This document shows, piece after piece, positions 50,925 to 59,930 of a stretch of DNA of 64,000 bases. How positions within the stretch are numbered: position 1 is the first letter of the stretch; the number at the start of each line of letters is the position of its first letter. The notes under the pieces were generated by a model. The model saw only the letters and a program-made list of their open reading frames with translations, had not been told where the DNA came from and searched no databases. The DNA is from Tunturibacter gelidoferens (GTDB taxonomy: Bacteria > Acidobacteriota > Terriglobia > Terriglobales > Acidobacteriaceae): positions 806,001 to 870,000 of the forward strand of contig NZ_CP132938.1 in the NCBI RefSeq assembly GCF_040358255.1, in the 5' to 3' direction. Position numbers and translations under genes: made by a program.

Positions 50925-51385
50925 AGAAATCTAAACCGGTCGCAGGCGTCACGCCAAAGGCGGTCACCGTAGCGTCCGCTACAACTCTCAGTGACGATCA
51001 GATGCAGGCGCTAGCCCAGTCTTTTCACGACATCGCCGTAGAGATAGGACAGGTTCGCCTGAACGCGATCAGCGCTGGCAGCAAGCTCACCGATTCTGCG
51101 ATCGTTCAACTGCAAGGCTACGTTTATTCCCTGATGACGACTGCCGGGAACTTCGCTCTTCAGGCCGCTAACCTGACCCTCGCCAACGCCGATCAAGCAG
51201 TCAGTGAGATCTCCCTGGCCACTCAAGCAGCGGACAAGGCGCTCGATAAGCTTCAGGATATCGACAAAGCGGTCAAGATAGCCTCTTCGGTGATCGTTCT
51301 GGCGATGGCCATCTCCACGAAGGACATGGGCCAGATTGCAGCGGCGGCCAAATCGGTCGTCACGGCGGCCGGCGTGTCGGTGTAG
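50921..51385 (+). CDS. Helical protein, second gene of a coupled pair
   Basis: 154 residues with no signal peptide. Almost entirely helical (MQALAQSFHDIAVEIGQVRLNA, NFALQAANLTLANADQAVSEISLATQAADKALDKLQDIDKAV) with one hydrophobic segment near the end (VIVLAMAISTKDMG, then IAAAAKSVVTAAGV). The pattern of long amphipathic helices plus a hydrophobic hairpin recalls helical pore-forming toxin components, but this is only a shape comparison. Coupled to the upstream lipoprotein gene (ATGA). Confidence 0.6.
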   Translation: MKKSKPVAGVTPKAVTVASATTLSDDQMQALAQSFHDIAVEIGQVRLNAISAGSKLTDSAIVQLQGYVYSLMTTAGNFALQAANLTLANADQAVSEISLATQAADKALDKLQDIDKAVKIASSVIVLAMAISTKDMGQIAAAAKSVVTAAGVSV

Positions 51386-51776
51386 CGTCGCCATAAAGAC
51401 CGAATAGGGGTTTTTACCCCTTGGGATAGTCCGGACAGCGAGGCGACTGTTGGATTGCGGTGCGAGTTCCTCCTTCGCGAGGCAAACTGCCTTGCTTCGT
51501 CGTGACTATCATTCCCTGTCGGAACAGACTGCAAACATCCCGATATGGTACGAGCACGGATTTACCGACGGCTTTATTTGGTAAAAAACGGCTCCTAGTC
51601 AAGACCGCGAACTAGAATTCTTTATAGAACTTCAAGACGAAACGCAAACCAAAAAAGGATCTTGAGATTCGGTAAGCGAAAGTATTAACCGAATCGAAAC
51701 TTTTGTCTGCACTTTGCGTCTTCATTTTATGTGAGATTGTGCCCGTCGAGGCGCACCCTCCCCAGAGGAAACAAGA
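51386..51776. other. 390-base gap
   Basis: AT-richer than its surroundings. A weak stem GGGGT-TTTT-ACCCC follows the preceding gene at 51406-51419 without a T-run. The promoter of the small membrane protein gene at 51777 is expected here. No convincing gene. Confidence 0.4.
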
Positions 51777-52010
51777 ATGACTCACAGGTTCAAGCGGTTC
51801 GCGATCACGCTGATGCTTCTTATAGCGCTCAGCTTTACCTTCGAGCGCCAGGCCCACGCCTACGTCGATCCCGGCTCAGGTCTGCTCTTGTTTCAAGGCA
51901 TCAGCGCGGCAATCTCAGGAGCTCTCTTCTACTTCCGCCGCCGGCTCAAGAGTCTCTTCGTCAAACCTCAAGCAAAGTCGGAGCACGGAACAACACCGTT
52001 CAGCTCGTAG
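51777..52010 (+). CDS. Small membrane protein with YVDPGSG motif
   Basis: 77 residues; AGAGGAAAC before the ATG. A hydrophobic N terminus (FAITLMLLIALSFTF, then RQAHAYVDPGSG) looks like a cleaved signal, followed by one membrane helix (LLLFQGISAAISGALFYF) and a basic tail. The sequence AYVDPGSGLLLFQ is a recurring feature of small bacterial membrane proteins, often near polysaccharide genes; the function is unknown. Convergent with a cytochrome gene. Confidence 0.65.
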   Translation: MTHRFKRFAITLMLLIALSFTFERQAHAYVDPGSGLLLFQGISAAISGALFYFRRRLKSLFVKPQAKSEHGTTPFSS

Positions 52011-52031
52011 GGGAATTGTCCAGGCGAAAAC

Positions 52032-52451
52032 TTACTGCTGCGGATCCTCCGGCATAATTGCCCCTGCCTTGACCCATCGCTCCACCGTCGCGATATCCGC
52101 ATCAGAGAGCTTCGGCTGCTTCGGCGGCATCGGCATCGGATCCTTCGCTGGCCCCTCATGACGGATCAGCCGCACGAGCAGACTGTTTGCCGGATCTCCG
52201 GGTATCAGCACCGGACCTTCATGTCCACCCTTCAACATCCCCGCCCGCGTTTGAATACTCAACCCGCCGCGATGGTTCGTCCCGCCATGACACCGGTAGC
52301 AGTTCGCCTGAAGGATCGGCTGAACCTTCGTTGAGTAGAACTCGGGGTTCGCTGCCTCATCGGCCCCCGCAGCCTGCACCGCTCCCGCTCGTAACCCCAA
52401 CCCCAGCAGCCCGATAGTGACCAGCCCCAAGCACGCCAACATCCTCTTCAT
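52032..52451 (-). CDS. Exported c-type cytochrome (Planctomycete-type, PSC1-like)
   Basis: 139 residues from the ATG at 52451, with GGGAGG 6 bases upstream and a signal peptide (LACLGLVTIGLLGLGLRAGAVQA). The single haem site is C51-Y-R-C54-H55, preceded by STKVQPILQANC, and followed by GGLSIQTRAGMLKGGHEGPVLIPGDPANSLLVRLI, the signature of Planctomycete-type cytochrome C domains. PMPPKQPKLSDADIATVERWVKAGA carries the likely Met axial ligand. It is a periplasmic electron carrier or part of a larger redox system; no partner gene is adjacent. Confidence 0.88.
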   Translation of the reverse strand: MKRMLACLGLVTIGLLGLGLRAGAVQAAGADEAANPEFYSTKVQPILQANCYRCHGGTNHRGGLSIQTRAGMLKGGHEGPVLIPGDPANSLLVRLIRHEGPAKDPMPMPPKQPKLSDADIATVERWVKAGAIMPEDPQQ

Positions 52452-52562
52452 CCATTCCTCCCTGTTAATCGACAAGTATACGGAACCCACCTCGTCACTT
52501 ACACGCTCTCTCATCAACGATTAACTTAGAAGTTGCTCTGGCGTCTCCGCGCCTCCGAAAAC

Positions 52563-53783
52563 ATGATGCGTTTGAACGCCCCCATACCGGCCCTTCTGGC
52601 GCTTGCAGCCCTGTCTTTGTCTTCTGCAAGCAGCCTCGCCAAACCGACGCATCACCCCTCGGCCCATAAAAAGACCGTTGCCGCTGCAGCTGCAAAGCAT
52701 CCAGACAAACAAAAGGCCGCCGCCAAACCGACGCACGCCGCCCATGGCTCCAAACACCACGGCGCGCCGAAGGCTGACCCTCCCGTTACCGCCCGCGTTC
52801 ATGCGCGGAGTACGACCGCACACCACCGCCTGCGGCACGCCGTCAGCGCCCCGGTGCCGAGGAGCACGCAGCCTGAGCTGACAGCCTCCGCAGCCGCACC
52901 GCAGAAGGCGACTTCGGAGGACTTCCTCAAAGCCGCCGCGTCCACGCAGATGGAGACGCAGGCCGCCGTCGCGATCCACGGAACCTCTCGCCCTGAAGAG
53001 CTCAACGAGACACGTGATGCGCCTGTGCGCAAACCCACCGCAAAGCCCGTCTCCGTGGCCAAGCCAGTACCTGTGATCAGCGTTGTCCGCCCGGCTGCGG
53101 AGAGGCCACAGCTGGCCAGCGTCGAAGAGGTCGCATCGACTCCGGTCATCCTACCCAATCTCTACAACAAGCGCGGCCGCCTCATCGTCCCGCCGCCGCT
53201 GAAGGGCTCTCACGAGATCCTCGTTCACCAGAACGAGGTTGCCGATCGCGATGGACTCTCTCGCATTCAGGATGACGGCGACCTTACGGACATGCGCAGC
53301 AAGAAGCTGCTCGTCGCGCTGCCCGAGAACGAAGGTTTGCAGGTGGACGACCGTCTGCCCACAAACCGGCGGTACTGCCGTCCCTGGACTGCGCAGTTTC
53401 TCGCGACCCTGGCGCGCGCACACTACGCTCGCTTCCATACGCCGCTGCAGGTCAACTCCGCAGTGCGCACGGTCGAATTTCAGCAGCACCTGATGCACAT
53501 CAACGGCAACGCCGCTCCCGCGGAAGGCGACACCGCGTCTCCTCACCTTACCGGTCAGGCGATCGACATTGCGAAGCATGGCCTCTCACTCGCCGAGATT
53601 GCGTGGCTCCGCGGATACCTTCTTCCACTCGTGCAAGAGGGGAAAGTTGATGTCGAGGAGGAGTTCCAGCAGTCCTGCTTCCACGTCAGCGTGTACAAAA
53701 AGTACCTGCCGCCTGCGCCTGAGCGCGACCTCGCCATCCTGCATCACGGCGGAACGTCTGCACTGGCTACGGCGTTACGCTAG
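52563..53783 (+). CDS. Exported DUF5715-family protein (VanY/M15-like)
   Basis: 406 residues from the ATG at 52563. Signal peptide (LLALAALSLSSASSLA), then about 200 residues of Ala/Lys/His/Thr-rich spacer, then the conserved domain: RYCRPWTAQFLATLARAHYARFHTPLQVNSAVRTVEFQ, GDTASPHLTGQAIDIAKHGLSLAEIAWLRGYLL and SCFHVSVYKKY. The SPHLTGQAIDI and CFHVSVY parts resemble the His-Asp and His ligands of M15-type carboxypeptidases, so a peptidoglycan role is plausible. The long spacer may reach through the periplasm. Confidence 0.82.
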   Translation: MMRLNAPIPALLALAALSLSSASSLAKPTHHPSAHKKTVAAAAAKHPDKQKAAAKPTHAAHGSKHHGAPKADPPVTARVHARSTTAHHRLRHAVSAPVPRSTQPELTASAAAPQKATSEDFLKAAASTQMETQAAVAIHGTSRPEELNETRDAPVRKPTAKPVSVAKPVPVISVVRPAAERPQLASVEEVASTPVILPNLYNKRGRLIVPPPLKGSHEILVHQNEVADRDGLSRIQDDGDLTDMRSKKLLVALPENEGLQVDDRLPTNRRYCRPWTAQFLATLARAHYARFHTPLQVNSAVRTVEFQQHLMHINGNAAPAEGDTASPHLTGQAIDIAKHGLSLAEIAWLRGYLLPLVQEGKVDVEEEFQQSCFHVSVYKKYLPPAPERDLAILHHGGTSALATALR

Positions 53784-53850
53784 GGCCACTCTCGACCAGC
53801 GGGAGAACCGCAGCCGAGCGATTCGGCAACCAGGAAAAACGCCATGCAAT

Positions 53851-53886
53851 GGCCGCCCTCCGCGCAGGAGGCCCGTCCGGCAGGAC
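53851..53886 (-). repeat. REP-like intergenic repeat, copy C (short, reverse)
   Basis: On the minus strand it reads GTCCTGCCGGACGGGCCTCC... to GGAGGGCGGCC, 36 bases of the left end of the family, then departs. It sits between convergent genes, 68 bases after the DUF5715 stop. Confidence 0.8.
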
Positions 53887-53919
53887 AGAGGGCGCAGTCT
53901 ATCTTGTGCTCTTCAACGA

Positions 53920-54921
53920 CTACAAGCTCTCGCGGGCCCCAGTTCTCCAACTCTTGATAGCAGCATCGAGCGCCTGCATATTGTGAACGCCATCTTTTCC
54001 AGTGGCCGCGAAGTTGCCACCACCGCGCAGCGCCACGGCAAAACCGTCCAGCATCCGGGTGTAGCCGTCTCCGTTGTCGACGGTCACGCTCTCCACCACC
54101 TCACCCGCCCGACGCACTACGATCTGCACGGGCCGGTCTACCGTCAGACCACCTTCGGAGGTCATCACCCCATTGCTGCCATTCACCTCAACCAGTGATC
54201 GATAGGGCGCGCGCGCACTCGTCGTTACAGTGGCAAAGACGTCGCCCGTCATCTCCATCTGCAGCGAAGCAACCGCCTCCACCTCTCCTGACGCGGCATC
54301 CTTCCGAGCCAGAGTGCTGACACTCACCACATCCTCGCCGAGGACGAAGCGCAGCGCATCGATGCAGTGCACACCGACATCCCCGATGGGGCCGCCGTAA
54401 GCCAGCTTCGCGTCGATGATCCACTTTCTCGCAGAGTTTGTAGCCGGGTAGCAGTACTCCGCGCGCGCCAGCTGTGGCTTCCCGATCACCCCAGCGGCTA
54501 TCTGCTCCCGCATCAACTCCAGGCTTCGGTTGTAGCGAAAGTTTTGTGCCACCCCAAACAACAACCCTGCGGCCAAAGCGGCAGCATTCATCTCCTCGGC
54601 CTCAGCCGCGCTCATCGCCAGCGGCTTCTCGCAGAGCACTGCCTTGCCATGCTTCAGCGCCAGCAGCGTGTCGTCGCGGTGCATCGCGTCCGGCGATGTG
54701 ATGAACACAACATCCACATCCGACGAAGAACAGAGTTCCTCCCGCGTGGCAAAGCAGTGAGGTATCTGGTACTCCGCGCAGTTCGTGAGCGCAGCCGCGT
54801 GGTCTCGCCGCCACATCCCGCTCAACGTCGAATGCTCGCACTTCGGAAACGCCGGCAATAATCGACGGACCGCATGATGACCAAAGCCGAGAATCGCGTA
54901 CCGCACAGGCGACTGCGTCAT
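53920..54921 (-). CDS. Gfo/Idh/MocA-family NAD(P)-dependent oxidoreductase
   Basis: 333 residues. N-terminal Rossmann fold (YAILGFGHHAVRRLLPAF), then DVVFITSPDAMHRDDTLLALKHGKAVLCEKPLAMS with the diagnostic EKP and the C-terminal GFO_IDH domain (PQLARAEYCYPATNSARKWIID, GGPIGDVGVHCIDALRFVLG with the HxxD-like catalytic residues). Substrates of this family are usually sugars or inositols, not assignable here. It follows the parvulin gene in the same direction (51 bases apart) but has no evident link to it. Confidence 0.92.
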   Translation of the reverse strand: MTQSPVRYAILGFGHHAVRRLLPAFPKCEHSTLSGMWRRDHAAALTNCAEYQIPHCFATREELCSSSDVDVVFITSPDAMHRDDTLLALKHGKAVLCEKPLAMSAAEAEEMNAAALAAGLLFGVAQNFRYNRSLELMREQIAAGVIGKPQLARAEYCYPATNSARKWIIDAKLAYGGPIGDVGVHCIDALRFVLGEDVVSVSTLARKDAASGEVEAVASLQMEMTGDVFATVTTSARAPYRSLVEVNGSNGVMTSEGGLTVDRPVQIVVRRAGEVVESVTVDNGDGYTRMLDGFAVALRGGGNFAATGKDGVHNMQALDAAIKSWRTGARESL

Positions 54922-54972
54922 GAGAACTCCCAGAGAAAGAAGAGAGATGAGTGGCGATATCCGGTTGAAGAG

Positions 54973-56091
54973 TTAGTGAGCGTCCGTCTTGAAGATCTGT
55001 TCGGCGAAGAAGTTCTCCACCTTGGCCTGATCGTGCACCATCTCAAGGTAGGCGCTCTTCAACAGCTGCGAGCGTACATCGCGCAGTTGCTGGCGGATGG
55101 CCTGCTGTACCCGAGGATCGTTCACATCGCGCTGCCCAGCCGGGTCGCGTGAGATCAGTTTGTAGATTGCATACCCCGCCGGCCGCTTGCTCTGTGCATC
55201 GAGCAGCGGAAGGATCTCGGTGATCTGTCCCGCCTTCAGTTTCATCACAGCGGTAAAGACCGACGGATCCGAGTGCAGCTGCGATTCGCCGACGAAGCCC
55301 ATATCTCCCCCGTTGGGGGCAGTCTCCGGCTGCTCCGACCAGTTGCTCGCGATCGTGGCGAAGTCCTCACCGCTGTCGAGACGATTCTTCAACGCCTGGA
55401 TCTTCTTCTTCGCCTCGACGTCGTTGGTCGCTTTGCTTCCCTGCAGGTTGCCCGGCTGCGGCGACGGCTGATCGGTGACTTGAATCGTCGCCAGGTGATA
55501 CTTCGTCTCAAGTAGGTTGAACTCGGCTTTGTGCTGGTTGTAGTAGTTCGCTACATCCGCGTCGGTCACGGTAATCTTCGAGTTGATCTCTTTGTTCAGC
55601 AGCTTGTTGATCGTGAGATTTCGCCGTAGCGCGTGCTTCAGATCATCGACCGTCTGATTGCTTGCCTTCAACCGCTGCTGAAACTGCTCCTCGGTATAGG
55701 GAGCCTTCATCTCGGCGAGTTTCGCATCGACCTCTTCGTTGGTCGCAGTAAGATTCATCTTCGTGGCGCGCTGCTCGACAATCTCTTCGTCGATCAGCTC
55801 GCGCAGAACATTCAAACGCAGCGAGTCGGCCTGCTCCTGCGACGGCTGCTGTTGTTGCTGAGCGGCATCTCCAAGCTGCGCCTTGTAGGCCTTGTCCAGA
55901 TCAGCCTGCATAATGGCATGGCCATTCACCGTCGCGACTACATCCGCACTATGTCCGCGATTGCATCCAGCAACAGGCAACAGACCTGAAGCCAGAATCA
56001 GCACTGCCGGAAGAGAGACGGCACGAAAGGAGCGCGTTGTAAAAGTACGTTCGGTATCGGTCGACAAGCTCGGCACGTCCGTGTTCGGCAT
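54973..56091 (-). CDS. Parvulin-type peptidyl-prolyl isomerase, lipoprotein (SurA/PrsA-like)
   Basis: 372 residues from the ATG at 56091, with GGAG 8 bases upstream; an earlier in-frame start gives an Arg/His-rich extension without signal. A basic stretch is followed by a hydrophobic segment with a lipobox (LILASGLLPVAGC). SurA_N-like helices follow (VVATVNGHAIMQADLDKAYKAQLGD, LRLNVLRELIDEEIVEQRATKMNL). The parvulin domain is at about residues 210-325 (YHLATIQVTDQP, DFATIASNWSEQPETAPNGGDMGFV, ITEILPLLDAQ, GYAIYKLIS). It should help fold outer-membrane proteins in the periplasm, matching neighbours dsbA-like and lptD. Confidence 0.88.
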   Translation of the reverse strand: MPNTDVPSLSTDTERTFTTRSFRAVSLPAVLILASGLLPVAGCNRGHSADVVATVNGHAIMQADLDKAYKAQLGDAAQQQQQPSQEQADSLRLNVLRELIDEEIVEQRATKMNLTATNEEVDAKLAEMKAPYTEEQFQQRLKASNQTVDDLKHALRRNLTINKLLNKEINSKITVTDADVANYYNQHKAEFNLLETKYHLATIQVTDQPSPQPGNLQGSKATNDVEAKKKIQALKNRLDSGEDFATIASNWSEQPETAPNGGDMGFVGESQLHSDPSVFTAVMKLKAGQITEILPLLDAQSKRPAGYAIYKLISRDPAGQRDVNDPRVQQAIRQQLRDVRSQLLKSAYLEMVHDQAKVENFFAEQIFKTDAH

Positions 56092-56113
56092 CCAAATCTC
56101 CTGCATTCTTCTG

Positions 56114-57100
56114 CTAGTTGCCGGGTTTGGTCGCCGGCGGGGTTTGAGGCTGAGCCTGAATTGGTGTCGGTGGCGGTGGCGGCGTCTGCCCGGAGGCAAT
56201 CAGCGCGCTATCGATCATACGATACACATCCTCCAACGGCTGCGCTCCCTCCACCTTTTCTCCATTAATGAATAGCGCCGGGGTCGAATCCACGCCCAGG
56301 CTCTCGCCCAACTTGATCGACGCTTTGATCGCCGTGTCATCCTGCTTCGCGAGGCACGCGTTCAGGGCGTCCGCGTTCAAGTTCTGTTTCTTCCCCTCAT
56401 CGCGCGCCAGCGTATCGAGGTTCTCGTTGGCCTTTGCGAGACTCTTCTCCGTACCGCCAAGGTCTCCCGCGTGCGCGTGGATGTAATCCACCAGATTCCA
56501 GTAGCCCACCGGGCTCTGGGCACCCACGCAGTTCGTGTCGATCGCCGCGCGCATCGCCCACGGATGCTGATCCAGCGGAAAGTCACGATAGACGATATGA
56601 ATCTGGTTCTTGTAACGCTCTGTCAGCGCAGGAAACAGCTGTTCATGCATCTTCGCGCAGTATGGGCACTCCAGGTCGTCGAACCCGACGATCAGCACCG
56701 GCGCATTCGCCGGACCACCTCGCGACGGCCTTCCATCGCCACTCACCAGCAGCTTCGGATCCTTGCTGATATCGAATTTGCTGAACTGTGCCAGGGTGTT
56801 GCCGTCGGTCGAGATCAGAAAATCCGACGGTTTGCTCGACTTGCCGTCGGCCAGAAATGACACGCTGATTTTGTCAAAGCCCGGCACCTCGCTCCTGGTG
56901 CGCGGTCCAACCTGAATCACATACCCGGCTGGAACCGACGCCCGCGAACGAATCAGCACCTCCACCCGTCGCACGAGTTCGGGAGAGAGCTTCCCCGAAG
57001 TGTCGCTCGTCGTCGGAGTCGGAGTCTGGGCGTGGCAACCAAGGGCAGCCAGCGCAAAGGCAAAGATCAGGGTTCGGAACGGCTTCACAGCAATCAGCAC
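56114..57100 (-). CDS. DsbA-like thiol-disulfide oxidoreductase, exported
   Basis: 328 residues. Signal peptide, with a possible lipobox (FALAALGC). An N-terminal extension of about 110 residues (SPELVRRVEVLIRSRASVPAGYVIQVGPRTRSEVPGFDKISV) precedes the thioredoxin-like domain with the active site C145-P-Y-C148. Then come typical DsbA helices and the cis-Pro region (SLGVDSTPALFINGEKVEG). Pro/Gln-rich tail (PPPPPTPIQAQPQTPPATKP). It should introduce or rearrange disulfides in exported proteins such as LptD, which lies directly upstream. It is 22 bases from the parvulin gene, likely one operon. Confidence 0.9.
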   Translation of the reverse strand: MLIAVKPFRTLIFAFALAALGCHAQTPTPTTSDTSGKLSPELVRRVEVLIRSRASVPAGYVIQVGPRTRSEVPGFDKISVSFLADGKSSKPSDFLISTDGNTLAQFSKFDISKDPKLLVSGDGRPSRGGPANAPVLIVGFDDLECPYCAKMHEQLFPALTERYKNQIHIVYRDFPLDQHPWAMRAAIDTNCVGAQSPVGYWNLVDYIHAHAGDLGGTEKSLAKANENLDTLARDEGKKQNLNADALNACLAKQDDTAIKASIKLGESLGVDSTPALFINGEKVEGAQPLEDVYRMIDSALIASGQTPPPPPTPIQAQPQTPPATKPGN

Positions 57101-57185
57101 AATACCTCGATTATCTCACGCAGAGGCGATTTACAAGGCCGCGGACCCCTCTGAGCGGCCCCAGGAACACACGCGCGGCCACGCC

Positions 57186-59882
57186 TCAGAACAGACTCGC
57201 CGCCCGCCTCAGATTGCCCGCAGTCCCGATGTTCAACAACGTAAAGTTGAATCTCTCGGTGGTCTCATTTCGTACCGAGCCCAGCTCGTACTTCCGAACC
57301 TCTACGCTGAATCCGCAGCAGTCCCAGTTATACGACCCCTGCACCGCCCCGTACTGTACCAGGCCGGTATTGTTCGCGTTCAGATCCAGTCCAACATTCC
57401 CCGCAAGACCCAGCCCAGGCTTGGTCGGCGACCCGTACCCCAGCAGCAGCCGCAACTGGTCGAAGTTCGAGACGGGAGAACTCACGCCCTCTGTGTAGAA
57501 ACGCCCCGGAGCGTTCAGCCGCGCATAGCTCAATCCGGCAAAGACGTTGTTTTGATGCACGTCCACGAACACATTGTTAGACGTAAACTTCTTCGCTCCG
57601 GTATCGAGGTCGAAGTCCCACTCCACATCCATATGCGACGAGGTCCGCACACGTAGACGCGAGATCAGCGGCGAGATCGCCCGCGGCTCGGTCAGAAACG
57701 CAATCCCGGAGAAGTTCAGCGTCGTGTCGAAGATATTTCGCCGGCCATTGATTACGGCTCCGCCAAAGTTCTCGTTGAAGAAATACTTCTGCGTCAGCCG
57801 CCAGCTGATCAGCGGATGACTGCCGCAGCTGGGCAGCTTATCCTTTGCGTCAACACTTGCCCCCCTGGTCTGAACCATGCCGCTATCGTCATCCCAGTAC
57901 TGGGTCTGCGCCGTGCTCACCGGCCTCTCCTTGCAGGGCCGATCCTTCACCGGCCGCAAGAACAACCGTTGCGTCGCTCCATACTCCAGTTCATTCGTAT
58001 CGCTCACAATATCGACATCGTCGAAGCGCAGCACACTCAAAAAGTTATTCACTCCGGTCACATACCGGTAGGTCAGCTCCGGTTCGATCGTGTGCTTCAC
58101 ATCGTTGCCGTAGAACAGCTTCTCCACGCGTGGTGAATCGAAGGTCCGCTCCACCACAGGAGCCCGCAGAGCAGCCTCGACTTCTAGATCCGACCGATTC
58201 AACGGATTCGGAAGCTCGACCGGCACTCCTATCTCTGCGTAGGGAACCTGCCTGCTTCTGCTGTATGCCGTCTCGCGCACCGCAACCGACGACAATACTC
58301 GCCACCCATCAAGCCCCAGTCGATACGAGAGCTCCGGATGCACATCGAAGCGCTGCGTTAAACCGCCAGTAGAAAAGCCCGGCTCCACGCGCGACAGTCC
58401 AGCATGCGAGGCATCCACGCTCCACAGCAATCCGGTCCTGCCGATCTCATGCTCGGTACTGCCGAAGTCCAGCGACGGCGCATGAAAGATCTTCACCTCT
58501 TCTTCCGGAATCGCGGGAGCGGTCGGGGTCGCAGCCACACCCGCCTGTTTCAACCCCTGGTAGCGATCCACACGCGCCGAAGCGGCATAGCCGTCCCACT
58601 CATGCACGCCATACACGATCGAAAGGATGTCGCTCGACACCGCCACGCTGAAGTTCTCCGCAAATGCCTCGCGATACGCATAGGAACTCAGATACTCAAC
58701 ATCCCCCGCCACTCTCGTCTGCGAACTGAAGTCATGCCGGCCTGAAACCGTCACGTCTTCTCCGCCCTGGTTCAAGTACACGCCGTTGGTATAGATTCCA
58801 CGGTCGATCAGCCCTGTATATCTCGCCTTCGCAAAGTCATTGCCCAGCCCACGATATCGAAACGTCGCCGACTGCTCCCACCCACGCAGCGAGTAATACT
58901 GCGCGCCCACCGTCAGATCGGTGCTGCGATTGATCGCCCAGTAGAACTCCTCGCCCAGCGTAAATCCCTTCGTCGACGAGTACCCCGGCACCGGGATCAT
59001 GAAGCCTGTCTGCCTCTGCTCCGAATCGACCGGATGCGTGACATACGGCAAGAACAGCACGGGAATATTCATCAATCGAAAGGTGCTGTTCTGCGCCTTC
59101 GCCTTCTCGCTGTCCACGGCAAACTTTCCCGCGTAGAGCATCCAGTCCGGGTGCGGCAACTGACAAGTCGTCAACGTGCCCTCGTAGATCTCGTACGACT
59201 GCGGCCCCGTCCGGACCACCATCCGCCCCGTAAACAAAAATGGATTACTGCTCGAATACGTCAGCGTGTGCCCTGCGCTCTTCATCCCCACGGAGCCGAC
59301 TACGTCGTAAAAAGTCGCCGTCTGCTGCTTCAGATTCATCGTGCCGTGTCTGGCGGTTAGGTCCTCGTGGTTCGCGCCCCCGCTCACATGCAGATGCCCT
59401 GTCGCCGTCAAATCCCCGGTGTCCTGATCGAATTCGATGTGGTCCGCTTCTACGACTCGGTCGCGGTAGGTAACCTTGACATCGCCATCCAAGGTGACGA
59501 CGCTTCCGTTCCTCAGCAGAGTGTCCTCCTCTGTCTTCACGTCTGTCGTGTCGTCGGTCGCGGGTAGCACCTCCGCCACCGGATATTGCGTCGCTCCCGG
59601 CGCGTCCGGCAGGCTCGAAGACGACTGCTGCTCTTCAGCCAGGGGGGTTGCCTGACTCGTCACCTGCTGTCCCAGCAGATGTGGATGACTTGCCGCGAGC
59701 ACCATGATAGTTATCAAGAGGTAAACAGTCGTCCGAACGCTTCTGGAGTCCCTTCCGTGAGCCTTCGGGACTGGATGCAACGGCTTCAATCCGCCGGACA
59801 GCAAAGCCAGCAAAGGCAGTCGGCGCTGCCAATGGGTCTTCCTCCCAGGTTCGTTCGGTTTGAAACTTGTCAGACGTGCCAC
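57186..59882 (-). CDS. lptD: LPS-assembly outer-membrane protein LptD
   Basis: 898 residues. After an unusually long basic N-terminal stretch, a hydrophobic segment (TTVYLLITIMVLAASHPHLLGQQ) is the likely export signal; the true start may be later than the GTG at 59882. The OstA/LptA-like jelly roll follows (GDVKVTYRDRVVEADHIEFDQDTGDLTATGHLHVSGG, HLTLTYSS-type repeats), then the large barrel domain (RFRYRG, WRLTQKYFFNENFGG). LptD inserts lipopolysaccharide into the outer leaflet with LptE. Next genes downstream (DsbA-like, parvulin) supply disulfide and folding help that LptD needs. The start lies 48 bases from the divergent RDD gene. Confidence 0.93.
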   Translation of the reverse strand: MARLTSFKPNEPGRKTHWQRRLPLLALLSGGLKPLHPVPKAHGRDSRSVRTTVYLLITIMVLAASHPHLLGQQVTSQATPLAEEQQSSSSLPDAPGATQYPVAEVLPATDDTTDVKTEEDTLLRNGSVVTLDGDVKVTYRDRVVEADHIEFDQDTGDLTATGHLHVSGGANHEDLTARHGTMNLKQQTATFYDVVGSVGMKSAGHTLTYSSSNPFLFTGRMVVRTGPQSYEIYEGTLTTCQLPHPDWMLYAGKFAVDSEKAKAQNSTFRLMNIPVLFLPYVTHPVDSEQRQTGFMIPVPGYSSTKGFTLGEEFYWAINRSTDLTVGAQYYSLRGWEQSATFRYRGLGNDFAKARYTGLIDRGIYTNGVYLNQGGEDVTVSGRHDFSSQTRVAGDVEYLSSYAYREAFAENFSVAVSSDILSIVYGVHEWDGYAASARVDRYQGLKQAGVAATPTAPAIPEEEVKIFHAPSLDFGSTEHEIGRTGLLWSVDASHAGLSRVEPGFSTGGLTQRFDVHPELSYRLGLDGWRVLSSVAVRETAYSRSRQVPYAEIGVPVELPNPLNRSDLEVEAALRAPVVERTFDSPRVEKLFYGNDVKHTIEPELTYRYVTGVNNFLSVLRFDDVDIVSDTNELEYGATQRLFLRPVKDRPCKERPVSTAQTQYWDDDSGMVQTRGASVDAKDKLPSCGSHPLISWRLTQKYFFNENFGGAVINGRRNIFDTTLNFSGIAFLTEPRAISPLISRLRVRTSSHMDVEWDFDLDTGAKKFTSNNVFVDVHQNNVFAGLSYARLNAPGRFYTEGVSSPVSNFDQLRLLLGYGSPTKPGLGLAGNVGLDLNANNTGLVQYGAVQGSYNWDCCGFSVEVRKYELGSVRNETTERFNFTLLNIGTAGNLRRAASLF

Positions 59883-59930
59883 CCTTTGAGGCTAAACGAT
59901 TTTACGGAAGCGAGTTTGGAATTGAGCACA

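Noticed and set aside
51406..51419. GGGGT-TTTT-ACCCC stem after the helical protein gene
   Set aside because: Only 5 bp and without a T-run, so too weak for a terminator call.
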